Shown here piece by piece: positions 37,787-45,977 of a stretch of 64,000 nt of DNA (the stretch's first letter is position 1; each line of letters opens with the position of its first letter). Position numbers and translations under genes: made by a program. The notes under the pieces were generated by a model. It made no database searches. It had not been told where the DNA came from and saw only the letters and a list, made by a program, of their open reading frames with translations. Source of the DNA: JAUVKT01 sp942491535 (GTDB lineage Bacteria; Bacteroidota; Bacteroidia; Bacteroidales; VadinHA17); contig CALOBV010000020.1 in assembly GCA_942491535.1 (NCBI GenBank), positions 1 through 64,000 on the forward strand, written 5' to 3'.

Positions 37787-40357
37787 TTATTTCTTTATAA
37801 ATCGGCCAGATATTATTGCATCTTTTGTTTTGGCAACAACTATATATACGCCTGGTTGATATGCTGATACACTTATCTGGGATTTATTGTTGTTAATCAA
37901 ATACGAAGCTATCAAATTACCATTTATATTAAATATCTGTAGTGATTCGATCTCCAGATAAGATTCAATGTTAATAAAATTGTCAGATGGATTTGGATAC
38001 ACAATCAAGCCAGGATCATTATCGTAAACCAGGTCGTTAATTGCGGTTGCTTCGTCAACGTAGAAAACAACAGTATTAGGTTTTGACAGGTCATAACCAT
38101 CATAAACAGTATATATTAATGAATCATAACCGATAAACCCCTCGTTCGGAGTGTAATCGAAGGATCCATCGTTATAGAGTTTTACAATGCCGTTTTGAGG
38201 GTTTTCGATAAGGATGCTTATCATCAAATTTCCATCGAGATTGAAATCATTTGCTAACAGCCCTTGAGTAGCTTCAATAAATTTCGGGAAGGTGGGGTTG
38301 TAAAAGGAGTATTGGTCTCTCACTGCTATGGCAGGAGTGTTAAATTTATAAAGATTATCCTTCATAACATAGTAAGATTCTTTCAGTTTTTCATCAACTG
38401 ACTCTTCAGTTATTTGGACCCATGGATCCCATGTATACCTTTCACCTGAAGAATACCAATTCTTTCTATACAGAACCGCAATATCAAAACCGTCGGATAT
38501 AGTGTCTTCTTTTTCCATAGTGTTTCTGTCATCGTTAAAAACCTTCATTTGGTCTGGAGAAACCACGTTGAGATAAGACCATGGGATGCGAATAGATATT
38601 TTTTCATCGGAAATTGTAACAGCATCTGTTGATGCGAGAGGTTGAAAGGAAAAATTTGTTTGAAGATCGCCTATGTATTGAACACTGGAGTGCGATGAGT
38701 TGTTTCGGATTCTTAGTATGTTCCACGGTGCACCGTCTGTTGAAATAGAGTGAAATAACTGATTCGGCCCTGAATAATCATGGTAGATACCAAAGATATC
38801 ATATGCTTCCGTTACAAATAATTGGGCAGAATAATTAGTGATAAATAGCGCAAATTCGGAACGATGAGGGATGGTGTCTCCGGTAGGTAAAATCGATTCA
38901 CCCAGGCTTTCTCCATAAGTGTCAAATGTAACCCATATCTCGTCGGGAAGATCAAGCGGGTTTTTCAGTCCAATTTCCAACTCAAAGAAGGAATAGTTAA
39001 CTTCTGCATTAACAAATCTTACATCGGTCGTATCAAAATGTATCAGCGTATCTTTTGTAATTGTTTTACTGTATGAAACGAGTCCAAAATTCTGTTCTGC
39101 AGCTGCAGCATTATGCCATAAAATCCTACTTTCAGGAATGTAATCAACCGGTGCAGTTATCCAGGTGGTTTTAAACCATTCATCAATCCATGCAAATTGA
39201 AGGCCTCCGCCACACCCCGTATTTCTTATAGATTCTAAAAGTCTGATGTTCACCAGTCCCTGGTAGTACTCATCTAAACCGCCGTGATTCATCCCTGATG
39301 AAGCATAATGTGCAATTGCCCAACTTGAAGGAACTCCAAATTCTGCGATAATAAGTGGGAATACATTGTAATATGATTTCAGTTCCTCTAAATAGCCCAA
39401 ATAACTGTTTGCCCCATAATTGTCTGAATAGGATTGATAGGATGTTTGCAAAGAAATAAAATCAGGATAATAGGGATATGCGTGGTAACTGATAAACATA
39501 CCTGCAGGGGCATCTATGATTTGTACTTTTGAAAGGTCGATACTCACAGTGTCCTCATTAGGAAATAATTCTTCAGGGTGCCTCATCGGATCCAGGGTTG
39601 GCCAGCTGGAACAACTAACAGGCCGCTGAGTATTATAATTAGTCTCTTCATATTCTGCAACATGGTCGAGCATATTTGTAATCCAGGCTTCTGAGGGTGA
39701 AGCATTGGCTATAGCAAAATGATTGCCCGAATAATTGAAAATCCCACTATTTGTAGAGTTTGTTGTAAGTACTTCTTCCGGATGGATTTCTCTCCCTATT
39801 ATATACCCCAAACACCATTGTGAAACATCGGTGGTAAATGATCCAAACGCTTTCCCTAAACGATCTGCTATCGTCCTGTTCCCATGAACACAGTCAATGT
39901 CCTCTTCTATTTCAAGAGTGAATGCCTCTGAAAGGAAGTACAAATCCTTATCGTATCCCGGCAATTCTTCTTCAAGCCATACTCCCTGAAGAAAAAGCAA
40001 GGGATTGTGAGGATTTGCTAAGTTAAAGGAATCAAGGGCCTCGTAGAAACGCGGATAATGGAGGGTATACAGTCTGATGCAGTTAAAGCCCGCTTCTTTA
40101 ATCTGCTTAAACCACCTGGAATAATCCTTTCCTGAAGCAGCTAACTGGCCTGGGAATGTCCCGGGTATGGCAACGCCCAAATTAACCCCTTTTATAAAAA
40201 ATGGAATATATTCGGTACCATTCCAGATTGTTAAATGGTCTGAATCTATTGAATATGGATAGGGATTAGACTCCTGAGAAATAAGCTGCTGAGTAATTCC
40301 AAGAAGAACTAAAATTAGTAGTCCTAATTTTTTGCCAGGATTGAGTTGTTCTGTCAT
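37787..40357 (-). CDS. T9SS-secreted clan-A-like glycosidase (putative exopolysaccharide-processing)
   Basis: 856 residues. Signal-like hydrophobic N-terminus (LGLLILVLLGITQQLISQE). A TIM-barrel glycosidase-like part follows (about 45-430): FFIKGVNLGVAIPG, AGFNCIRLYTLHYPRFYEA, GYIIGREIHPEE with a possible acid/base Glu, and PLIIAEFGVPSS with a possible nucleophile Glu, the usual strand-4 and strand-7 Glu placement of clan GH-A. Then come beta-sandwich regions, a cadherin/Big_9-like repeat (GFIGYDSLIYTVYDG, about 735) and a C-terminal type IX sorting domain (VYPNPSDNFINIE ... GVYIVVAKT). The exact GH family is not assigned. It is the last gene of the synthase operon, 86 nt after the hemerythrin gene, suggesting it trims the exported polymer. 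Confidence 0.78.
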   Translation of the reverse strand: MTEQLNPGKKLGLLILVLLGITQQLISQESNPYPYSIDSDHLTIWNGTEYIPFFIKGVNLGVAIPGTFPGQLAASGKDYSRWFKQIKEAGFNCIRLYTLHYPRFYEALDSFNLANPHNPLLFLQGVWLEEELPGYDKDLYFLSEAFTLEIEEDIDCVHGNRTIADRLGKAFGSFTTDVSQWCLGYIIGREIHPEEVLTTNSTNSGIFNYSGNHFAIANASPSEAWITNMLDHVAEYEETNYNTQRPVSCSSWPTLDPMRHPEELFPNEDTVSIDLSKVQIIDAPAGMFISYHAYPYYPDFISLQTSYQSYSDNYGANSYLGYLEELKSYYNVFPLIIAEFGVPSSWAIAHYASSGMNHGGLDEYYQGLVNIRLLESIRNTGCGGGLQFAWIDEWFKTTWITAPVDYIPESRILWHNAAAAEQNFGLVSYSKTITKDTLIHFDTTDVRFVNAEVNYSFFELEIGLKNPLDLPDEIWVTFDTYGESLGESILPTGDTIPHRSEFALFITNYSAQLFVTEAYDIFGIYHDYSGPNQLFHSISTDGAPWNILRIRNNSSHSSVQYIGDLQTNFSFQPLASTDAVTISDEKISIRIPWSYLNVVSPDQMKVFNDDRNTMEKEDTISDGFDIAVLYRKNWYSSGERYTWDPWVQITEESVDEKLKESYYVMKDNLYKFNTPAIAVRDQYSFYNPTFPKFIEATQGLLANDFNLDGNLMISILIENPQNGIVKLYNDGSFDYTPNEGFIGYDSLIYTVYDGYDLSKPNTVVFYVDEATAINDLVYDNDPGLIVYPNPSDNFINIESYLEIESLQIFNINGNLIASYLINNNKSQISVSAYQPGVYIVVAKTKDAIISGRFIKK

Positions 40358-40443
40358 ATTGGTTATCTCCTTTTATACTACTCTCAACCTCCAGTACCAA
40401 TGGCGTAGGTTAAAAAAATTAGTTGTTTAATTAAAAAGAACAT

Positions 40444-40854
40444 TTATTCCTTTTCTTCTGCTAAATAGCCGATAACATTGTCTTTGTAACTTCTATCTGA
40501 CTGATTTATGTGGCCTAAAAACCACTTTTTCATGAAAACAGAAATTTTCTCAAAAAGTAATGTATTCCTGTAACTCAGTTCCTGCTTCATTTCATCAATC
40601 TTCTTGATAAAAAATTCATGCTGGGCAATGTGATTTTCTAAATCAGGATAATTAGAGTTCTTCAATATTTCTTCTTCAGCTAAAAAATGCTGTTTAATAT
40701 AATCTTCCAGCTTTACGATGATAGCGGATAATTTTTCCCAATCCATATCATCAACATTCCTGCATTCTTTATCCCAAAGTTCAAAAAAGCCTCTGTGTTG
40801 CTCATCAATATTTTCGATATTTAACAGGTACTTATCGCTCCAATTTTCCATCAT
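40444..40854 (-). CDS. Bacteriohemerythrin
   Basis: 136 residues, single hemerythrin domain with a di-iron site that binds O2. Ligand pattern: His in IDEQHRGFFELWD with its following Glu-region, HFLAEEEILKNSNYPDLENHIAQHEFF supplying HxxxE and HxxxH, and the final HINQSDRSY with His and Asp. Free-standing and cytosolic. Its start overlaps the stop of the GT2 synthase (ATGA), so it is translationally coupled to polymer synthesis. O2 sensing or local O2/iron buffering for the complex is inference. Confidence 0.9.
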   Translation of the reverse strand: MMENWSDKYLLNIENIDEQHRGFFELWDKECRNVDDMDWEKLSAIIVKLEDYIKQHFLAEEEILKNSNYPDLENHIAQHEFFIKKIDEMKQELSYRNTLLFEKISVFMKKWFLGHINQSDRSYKDNVIGYLAEEKE

Positions 40855-42284
40855 TTACCTTTTTTAGAATTATCAAAAGCTGTCCTTGTCATATTACCCC
40901 AACCCTTTTTGTCCCTTTTTATAAAGTACGAATAATTACCAAACAGGGAAAAATACAAATTTAACGGATGATAGAAGAAAATCTCAGCAATGGCAATCAA
41001 GATAATGGAAAGAAGAAATTTATAGCCTTTGTAGCGGTTAAAAATCAGTGTTTCATAATACACTGCGAATGAAGAAAAGAACAAGGAAAACGAAAATACA
41101 AATATCAAGAGAATTACAAATATCTGAATATTGATGCTTGAAAATATGATCATTAGCAAGAAATAGATAAAGCCGGTTATCTCGATCAGGGGAGCAAGCC
41201 ATTCGAACAGGATCCAGTATGGAAAGCTTAAAAAACCCATTTTCCCGTATTTGGGATTAAATAACATATCTTTATGTTTCAAAACGGTATCTATTGATCC
41301 CCTGGTCCAGCGATTACGTTGATTTTTCAGACTCTTATAATTTGAAGGGACTTCGGTCCAGCATAAGGGATCGGGTATAAAGGCCACTTTATATTTTTGT
41401 TTAGCAACTGAATGCATATACTTTCTCAATCTCACTACCAACTCGAAGTCCTCACCTACTGTTGTAGGGTCGTACCCATTCACCGCAAGCACAAGTTTTC
41501 GGTCGAAAAGGCCAAATGCCCCCGAAATAATCAACAATCCGTTTGCCCTGCTCCAGGCCATACGACCAAGTGTAAACGCCCTGAAATATTCAAGCACCTG
41601 GAATTTTGCCCATATGTTTTTTGGGAAGTTTACTTTTACGATCCTTCCTTCCTCAATTTCACATGAATTGGCTATACGTATCACTCCCCCCGCAGCTATT
41701 ACTTTCCTGTTTCCTTCTTCCTCTAAAAATGGTTTTACCATGCGTAAAATAGCATCGTGCTCAATAATACAATCAACATCAATTGCCAGGAAAAGATCAG
41801 ATCTGGAGATATTTACACCAACATTTAAAGCATCAGCCTTGCCCCCGTTTTCTTTGTCAACATATATTAAATTTTCATAGGCTGCATTTGTCGATTTATA
41901 TATGCCACGAACAGGCGCCGTTTCTATGCTCTTATTAAAAGCATATTTCACCTTCACCATGCTGTAATAATCAATTACTTTCTGCAAGCTATTGTCCTTG
42001 CTTCCATCGTTAACCACAATCACCTCTACCTTAGGATATTCCAAGGACAGAAGACTTCTAATGTTTTCAATAATACTGGCTTCCTCATTATAGGCAGGAG
42101 CGATAATTGAGATAGAAGGCAAAACCTTAAATTCTTTCATCGAGTTAAATCGAAAATATTTCGATTTTTTAACATAAAATGATAAATCAAGAGACGACAT
42201 AACGGCAATAAACACGTAACTTAAGAATAGAAGTGATCCATATATCAGAAAAAAGGTGTTCATTATATTGTAAAAACTAGGCAT
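40851..42284 (-). CDS. Processive family-2 membrane glycosyltransferase (polysaccharide synthase)
   Basis: 477 residues. One N-terminal membrane span, then a GT-A domain carrying the complete processive D,D,D,QxxRW set: VVNDGSKD, AIDVDC (DxD), TVGEDFELVVRL (the GED base) and QRNRWTRGS. Three or four C-terminal spans follow (about 345-450). This is the BcsA/PgaC/hyaluronan-synthase plan: polymerises a sugar nucleotide and threads the chain across the inner membrane. No PilZ domain, so no direct c-di-GMP switch is visible. Spacing is 9 nt from the HEAT-like gene, and it overlaps the hemerythrin gene by 4 nt. Polymer identity unknown. Confidence 0.9.
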   Translation of the reverse strand: MPSFYNIMNTFFLIYGSLLFLSYVFIAVMSSLDLSFYVKKSKYFRFNSMKEFKVLPSISIIAPAYNEEASIIENIRSLLSLEYPKVEVIVVNDGSKDNSLQKVIDYYSMVKVKYAFNKSIETAPVRGIYKSTNAAYENLIYVDKENGGKADALNVGVNISRSDLFLAIDVDCIIEHDAILRMVKPFLEEEGNRKVIAAGGVIRIANSCEIEEGRIVKVNFPKNIWAKFQVLEYFRAFTLGRMAWSRANGLLIISGAFGLFDRKLVLAVNGYDPTTVGEDFELVVRLRKYMHSVAKQKYKVAFIPDPLCWTEVPSNYKSLKNQRNRWTRGSIDTVLKHKDMLFNPKYGKMGFLSFPYWILFEWLAPLIEITGFIYFLLMIIFSSINIQIFVILLIFVFSFSLFFSSFAVYYETLIFNRYKGYKFLLSIILIAIAEIFFYHPLNLYFSLFGNYSYFIKRDKKGWGNMTRTAFDNSKKGK

Positions 42285-42293
42285 GGGATTATA

Positions 42294-43532
42294 TTAATTA
42301 TTCATGTAGAAACAGGACACTTCTTCATAAGCACTTTTAAGTTCTTCGTTCTGAAATTCATCAAAAATAGCCAGGGTGTCATATTCGCTATTAAAGATTA
42401 ATTTCACTGCCTTAATTTTAACAAGCAATGGCTGCTGTGCAATAATACTTTTTAGAAAATCGTAAAAGCGTTTGCTTTCCAGATTACTGATATTTTCAAG
42501 TATAAGTATTTTTACATCCTCTGATTCTTTGTCGAAACGGTCAATTATTATGTCAATGAGTTCTTCTTCAGGAACAAGCTCAAGTAAGGCATCCCAGGCT
42601 AATTTATTAAATTCCAGATTGGGATTTCCAATAAAATTTATAATCAGAATGGTATTGCCTTTACCTCTCTTGTAACGATGTTTTGCAAGTAGAAGGCCAA
42701 CCATAATTTTACGCGGATTTTGCGACGCCAGCAAAGCCTGGTAATCAATGCGCATTTTATGGTTCTTCAACACTGCATTTACAATTATATTGATATCAAG
42801 CATTGAAAGATTATGATTTACACCAATGAAATTGATCAAGTGTTCATCTTTTTCCATCAGCCTTATCAAAGAAGCATATGCCTCTGTTCTAAGTGCAAAA
42901 TTATTACTCTGTGAATATTTAATTATTTGCCTGTCAGACGAGTGATTGTGTATATAGGAAAGCATCTTCATTGCCAGAATCTTATCGTCTAAATCAACAT
43001 TATATATTAATGATTCTATTCGCTTCTGCATATTAAGTTTTTGCATTAAATGCTCGAAGTCATCACTTAAACTAACAGCCACATTCTCCTGGATTCTAAG
43101 GTAGGAGTCTAAAAAAGCAAGTCGTTGTTGACGGGTTCTCAGATGGGTTTTTATTTTGAAAAGCAGCTTATTATTAAAATCCTTATTTTTTGTAAAGTCA
43201 GACAAAAAATAATTACTCAACAGGTAGGAAAAATACTTGTAGTATTTCGATCGAGTATTCGCTACCATAGTCTTTTGAAAACTGTAATAGAGGCTAAAGC
43301 TCATGAATACGAAAATACTCAGTATCGAAAAAGCAGTACTGCACAAAACGAGATAGGTCCAAAAGGGCATACTCCTGATATATTCATAGTAAGGATTTAT
43401 AAATGTGAATCCGAACAGTTCAGTTTCATCATGGTAAAAAGAATAGGCGCCAAACAGTAGTAGTAGGGCTATGACTAACCAGAAGAGTTTTAGCAAATAG
43501 CTAACTAAATATTCCAGGAAGGTATACTTCAT
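42294..43532 (-). CDS. Membrane-anchored HEAT-like repeat protein of the synthase operon
   Basis: 412 residues. Two N-terminal membrane spans (about residues 10-28 and 55-80), then an all-helical cytoplasmic part with repeated two-helix units that fit HEAT/ARM repeats (LDDKILAMKMLSYIHNHSSD, FALRTEAYASLIRLMEKDEH, PRKIMVGLLLAKHRY, NKLAWDALLELVPEEEL, DVKILILENISNL). No catalytic motif. Start is 3 nt after the YaiO-like gene and stop is 9 nt before the synthase. A scaffolding or regulatory subunit for the synthase is the obvious inference. Confidence 0.75.
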   Translation of the reverse strand: MKYTFLEYLVSYLLKLFWLVIALLLLFGAYSFYHDETELFGFTFINPYYEYIRSMPFWTYLVLCSTAFSILSIFVFMSFSLYYSFQKTMVANTRSKYYKYFSYLLSNYFLSDFTKNKDFNNKLLFKIKTHLRTRQQRLAFLDSYLRIQENVAVSLSDDFEHLMQKLNMQKRIESLIYNVDLDDKILAMKMLSYIHNHSSDRQIIKYSQSNNFALRTEAYASLIRLMEKDEHLINFIGVNHNLSMLDINIIVNAVLKNHKMRIDYQALLASQNPRKIMVGLLLAKHRYKRGKGNTILIINFIGNPNLEFNKLAWDALLELVPEEELIDIIIDRFDKESEDVKILILENISNLESKRFYDFLKSIIAQQPLLVKIKAVKLIFNSEYDTLAIFDEFQNEELKSAYEEVSCFYMNN

Positions 43533-43535
43533 TTA

Positions 43536-44762
43536 TTAGAACTTATACTTTAATATCGTTTCAACTGTAAATCTGTTCCGGAAAAAATCAGGGATATATT
43601 CCTCGTATGCATATGAGGCAGACAACTTCAGTTCTCCACTTTTAAAAACTATCATATTTTTTGAAACTTTCACCCGGTAATTTTTGAGTAAGAGATTAAG
43701 TTGGGATTGCGAAAATACATAACGGTCATCAGGCGAATTTCCGTAAAGCCAGTTCAAGTCCCCAGTAGTTCAAGGATTAGCTGAATAGTACCTGGAACTT
43801 AATACTGTTGTGAGGGCGTTTTTCGTGTCATGGAATACATAAAACGGTCGAATAGAAAACCAGAAGTTTCCGACATACTTACCAAGATGACCCGTTGCAA
43901 TCATGGTGCTCCCATTTTCTGAATATAAAAAGCGACCGCCAAGACTAGCCTCAAAAGTTTTAAAGAAAGGGACATAATATTCCAGGCCCGCCCTGTGCTG
44001 AGGAAACAGGGTGTTCGCAAAGCTTACTCCATAATTTGCATACAGATAATTTCGATTACCAAACAGATGATAATAGTCAAGCTCTAACTGGTAATCGTTT
44101 GTATCAAAACGATTTGCATAATTTAGTCTTGGGATCAACGTATTATCTGAAATTTTAAATGCATAATCAATGTACATTAAATGCTGTGGCGCAATCGTAT
44201 TCTTTTCAAAAAAATCGATTGAGTAATAAAAGCTGATGGCATTTGTTTTATTCAGCATTTGCATTTCATTGTAGATCTCCTTAACCGCTGCTGAGTCTAA
44301 ATAGCTATTATTATCTTCCAATAAGCCTATGCCTATTTCATATTCTCCCAGGGCTCTGTATGCAAGTAGATTCTTTAAGAGGATATTGTATTTGTCCGGA
44401 TAGTTGTTTTGCTGCGCCAGCTCAGTAGTTTCAAGAAGGCTGTTGTAGTCTTTCGACCAGAGCAGGATATTCAACCATGAGTCATACAGTTCCTTATATG
44501 TCTTATTCAATGCATACGCGCGTTCGATTTGCAGGAGGGCCTTTTCATAGTCCTCCATCCAGGCATAAACATTGGCAGTAAATACTAAAACATCAAAGCG
44601 GTCCGGATGTAGCTTTAATACCTGTTCTGCCTGTTCAATAGCTTTGTAATAATCACCGGCACGGGCATTCATAATTGCTGAATCAAAAATGGAGTCTGAA
44701 TTGACCTGGGCGAAAACGGGAAATGCTAAAAAAAGAAATATGACTACCAATAGTTGTTTCAT
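43536..44762 (-). pseudogene. YaiO-like TPR/outer-membrane beta-barrel protein, split by one in-frame TGA
   Basis: Signal peptide MKQLLVVIFLFLAFPVFAQ, TPR-like helical pairs (about 25-150: AGDYYKAIEQAEQVLKLHPD, VLVFTANVYAWMEDYEKALL), then amphipathic beta-strands of a YaiO-type barrel (FYYSIDFFEKN, YLYANYGVSF, ASLGGRFLYSENG) up to SRYYSANP. A TGA at 43770-43772 follows. The same frame continues without shift for 77 more codons (TTGDLNWLYGNSPDDR ... ETILKYKF) to the stop at 43536, including the family's GNSPDDR motif and a terminal aromatic/Phe barrel signature. The repaired length is about 408 residues. The TPR-plus-barrel plan is that of polysaccharide export porins (BcsC/PgaA-like). A single nonsense change or base error separates it from an intact gene. 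Confidence 0.85.
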
Positions 44763-44772
44763 AAAAAAGAAT

Positions 44773-45144
44773 TTACAGTAAGATATCGTTAATTATTTTA
44801 GCCAATTCATCTGGATTAAAGGGCTTCGTGATAAAATATTTTGCTCCCGACTGAATGGCTTTATGCTCGCCCTGGTGCTCTGAGGCGCCAAAAAAAACAA
44901 TAGGGCATATTAATTTCAGGTTTTGCCTGAGATATGATAGAAGCTCATAGCTGGAGGTTCCAATAATTACTTCATCGACAAAGATGAGTTTTACGGGATC
45001 GTTAGTTGATATATTTTTTGCATCAGAAAAAGAACTTAAGATATTATAATCAAAATCTCTCAAAACATTTTCCAGAATACGCTCCAGGATTTCCGTGAAA
45101 ACGATGTCAATTGAAAATACTATTATTTTAATCTGATCGCTCAT
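44773..45144 (-). CDS. Stand-alone receiver-domain protein heading the synthase operon
   Basis: 123 residues, one CheY-like domain and nothing else. The phospho-acceptor Asp is present (KLIFVDEVIIG), as is the Lys in FITKPFNPDEL. The N-terminal acidic pair is reduced to one Asp (IVFSIDIVF), so metal and phosphate handling may be altered. First gene of the operon, 10 nt before the YaiO-like gene. Likely controls export or synthesis by protein contact; the partner kinase is not in the window. Confidence 0.85.
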   Translation of the reverse strand: MSDQIKIIVFSIDIVFTEILERILENVLRDFDYNILSSFSDAKNISTNDPVKLIFVDEVIIGTSSYELLSYLRQNLKLICPIVFFGASEHQGEHKAIQSGAKYFITKPFNPDELAKIINDILL

Positions 45145-45361
45145 TTAGTATTTTTTATGTCTATATAATAATCCTTCAATATCTTATTAATTAATGGATT
45201 GTAATGCTTCCAAAAACAGTTTCGTTCGTTTACTGTAGATTGATAAAAAAAGAGGTTCAAAGATAGTTACAAATTTGAATTTTGCTGTTTTTATTGAAAT
45301 TGTATTATCTGCAAAGGCTCCTTTTGCAGTTGCTTCAATTCTATATCTTGAAAACACCTCA

Positions 45362-45828
45362 TTTTTATTACTGAAGATGATTCGCAGTCAGGCTGGGATC
45401 GTGTTTCAGCATATCGCACGGTTGGCCTTATTGCAAGCCCTTACTCAAGATTAAATAAAACTATTCATACCAATTATAACCAGGTATCGTTAATAAGAAC
45501 AATAGAACAAATTCTCGGTCTGCCGCCAATGAATATTATGGATGCCACCGCAATGCCAATGTTCGACGGTTTTACTGCTGAGTCGAATTATGAGCCATAT
45601 ATTTCAGTACCAAACGAAGTACCGCTGGACGAAATGAACAAGGAATTATCACAATTAAAAGGTAAAGAACTTTATTTTGCACGACAAAGTATGCTGCCCA
45701 TTTTCGATCATGTGGATTCGGGAAATGACGATCTTTTTAATCGTATCATTTGGTTTGCTGCCAAAAGTGTAAAACCTTATCCTGAAAAATACAGCGGAAA
45801 AGATGAAGACGAAGAAGATGACAATTAA
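45362..45828 (+). pseudogene. C-terminal fragment of the YncE/phosphoesterase protein
   Basis: The open frame encodes the last about 155 residues of the phosphoesterase paralogue at 34290-36980, from FITEDDSQSGWDRVSAYRTV to the acidic GKDEDEEDDN end and stop at 45826-45828. No start, signal peptide or propeller is present, and the sequence upstream is unrelated. Most substitutions are silent or conservative, and the frame is open throughout, so the duplication is recent or the sequence was under selection until recently. Confidence 0.9.
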
Positions 45829-45893
45829 TCATCTTCTTTTCAATAATTAAGTTCCCCCGGATCATTTATTAACGCTCGGTCCGGTTCGAGCTC
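45362..45893 (+). repeat. Diverged direct duplicate of a phosphoesterase 3' end plus att-like flank (copy 3)
   Basis: 45362-45856 matches 36514-37008 with about 18 differences (about 96% identity). The match then jumps at a shared TTCCC: 45853 onward aligns to 37106 onward, so about 97 bp present in the other copy are missing here. The end (45853-45893) keeps the TCCCCCGGATCATTT element and a truncated GGTTCGAG tRNA-like piece. Confidence 0.88.
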
Positions 45894-45977
45894 TCTTTAA
45901 ATATCATGGGCGAATTTGAACATAACAAAAAGCTTAATAATTATTTATAGTTTTAGTAAGCTAAAATCTAAAGAATA

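Noticed and set aside
43770..43772. In-frame TGA as selenocysteine or recoded stop
   Set aside because: No selenoprotein homology at this place, no visible SECIS-like hairpin, and TGA is a normal stop for other genes here (for example the GT2 gene).
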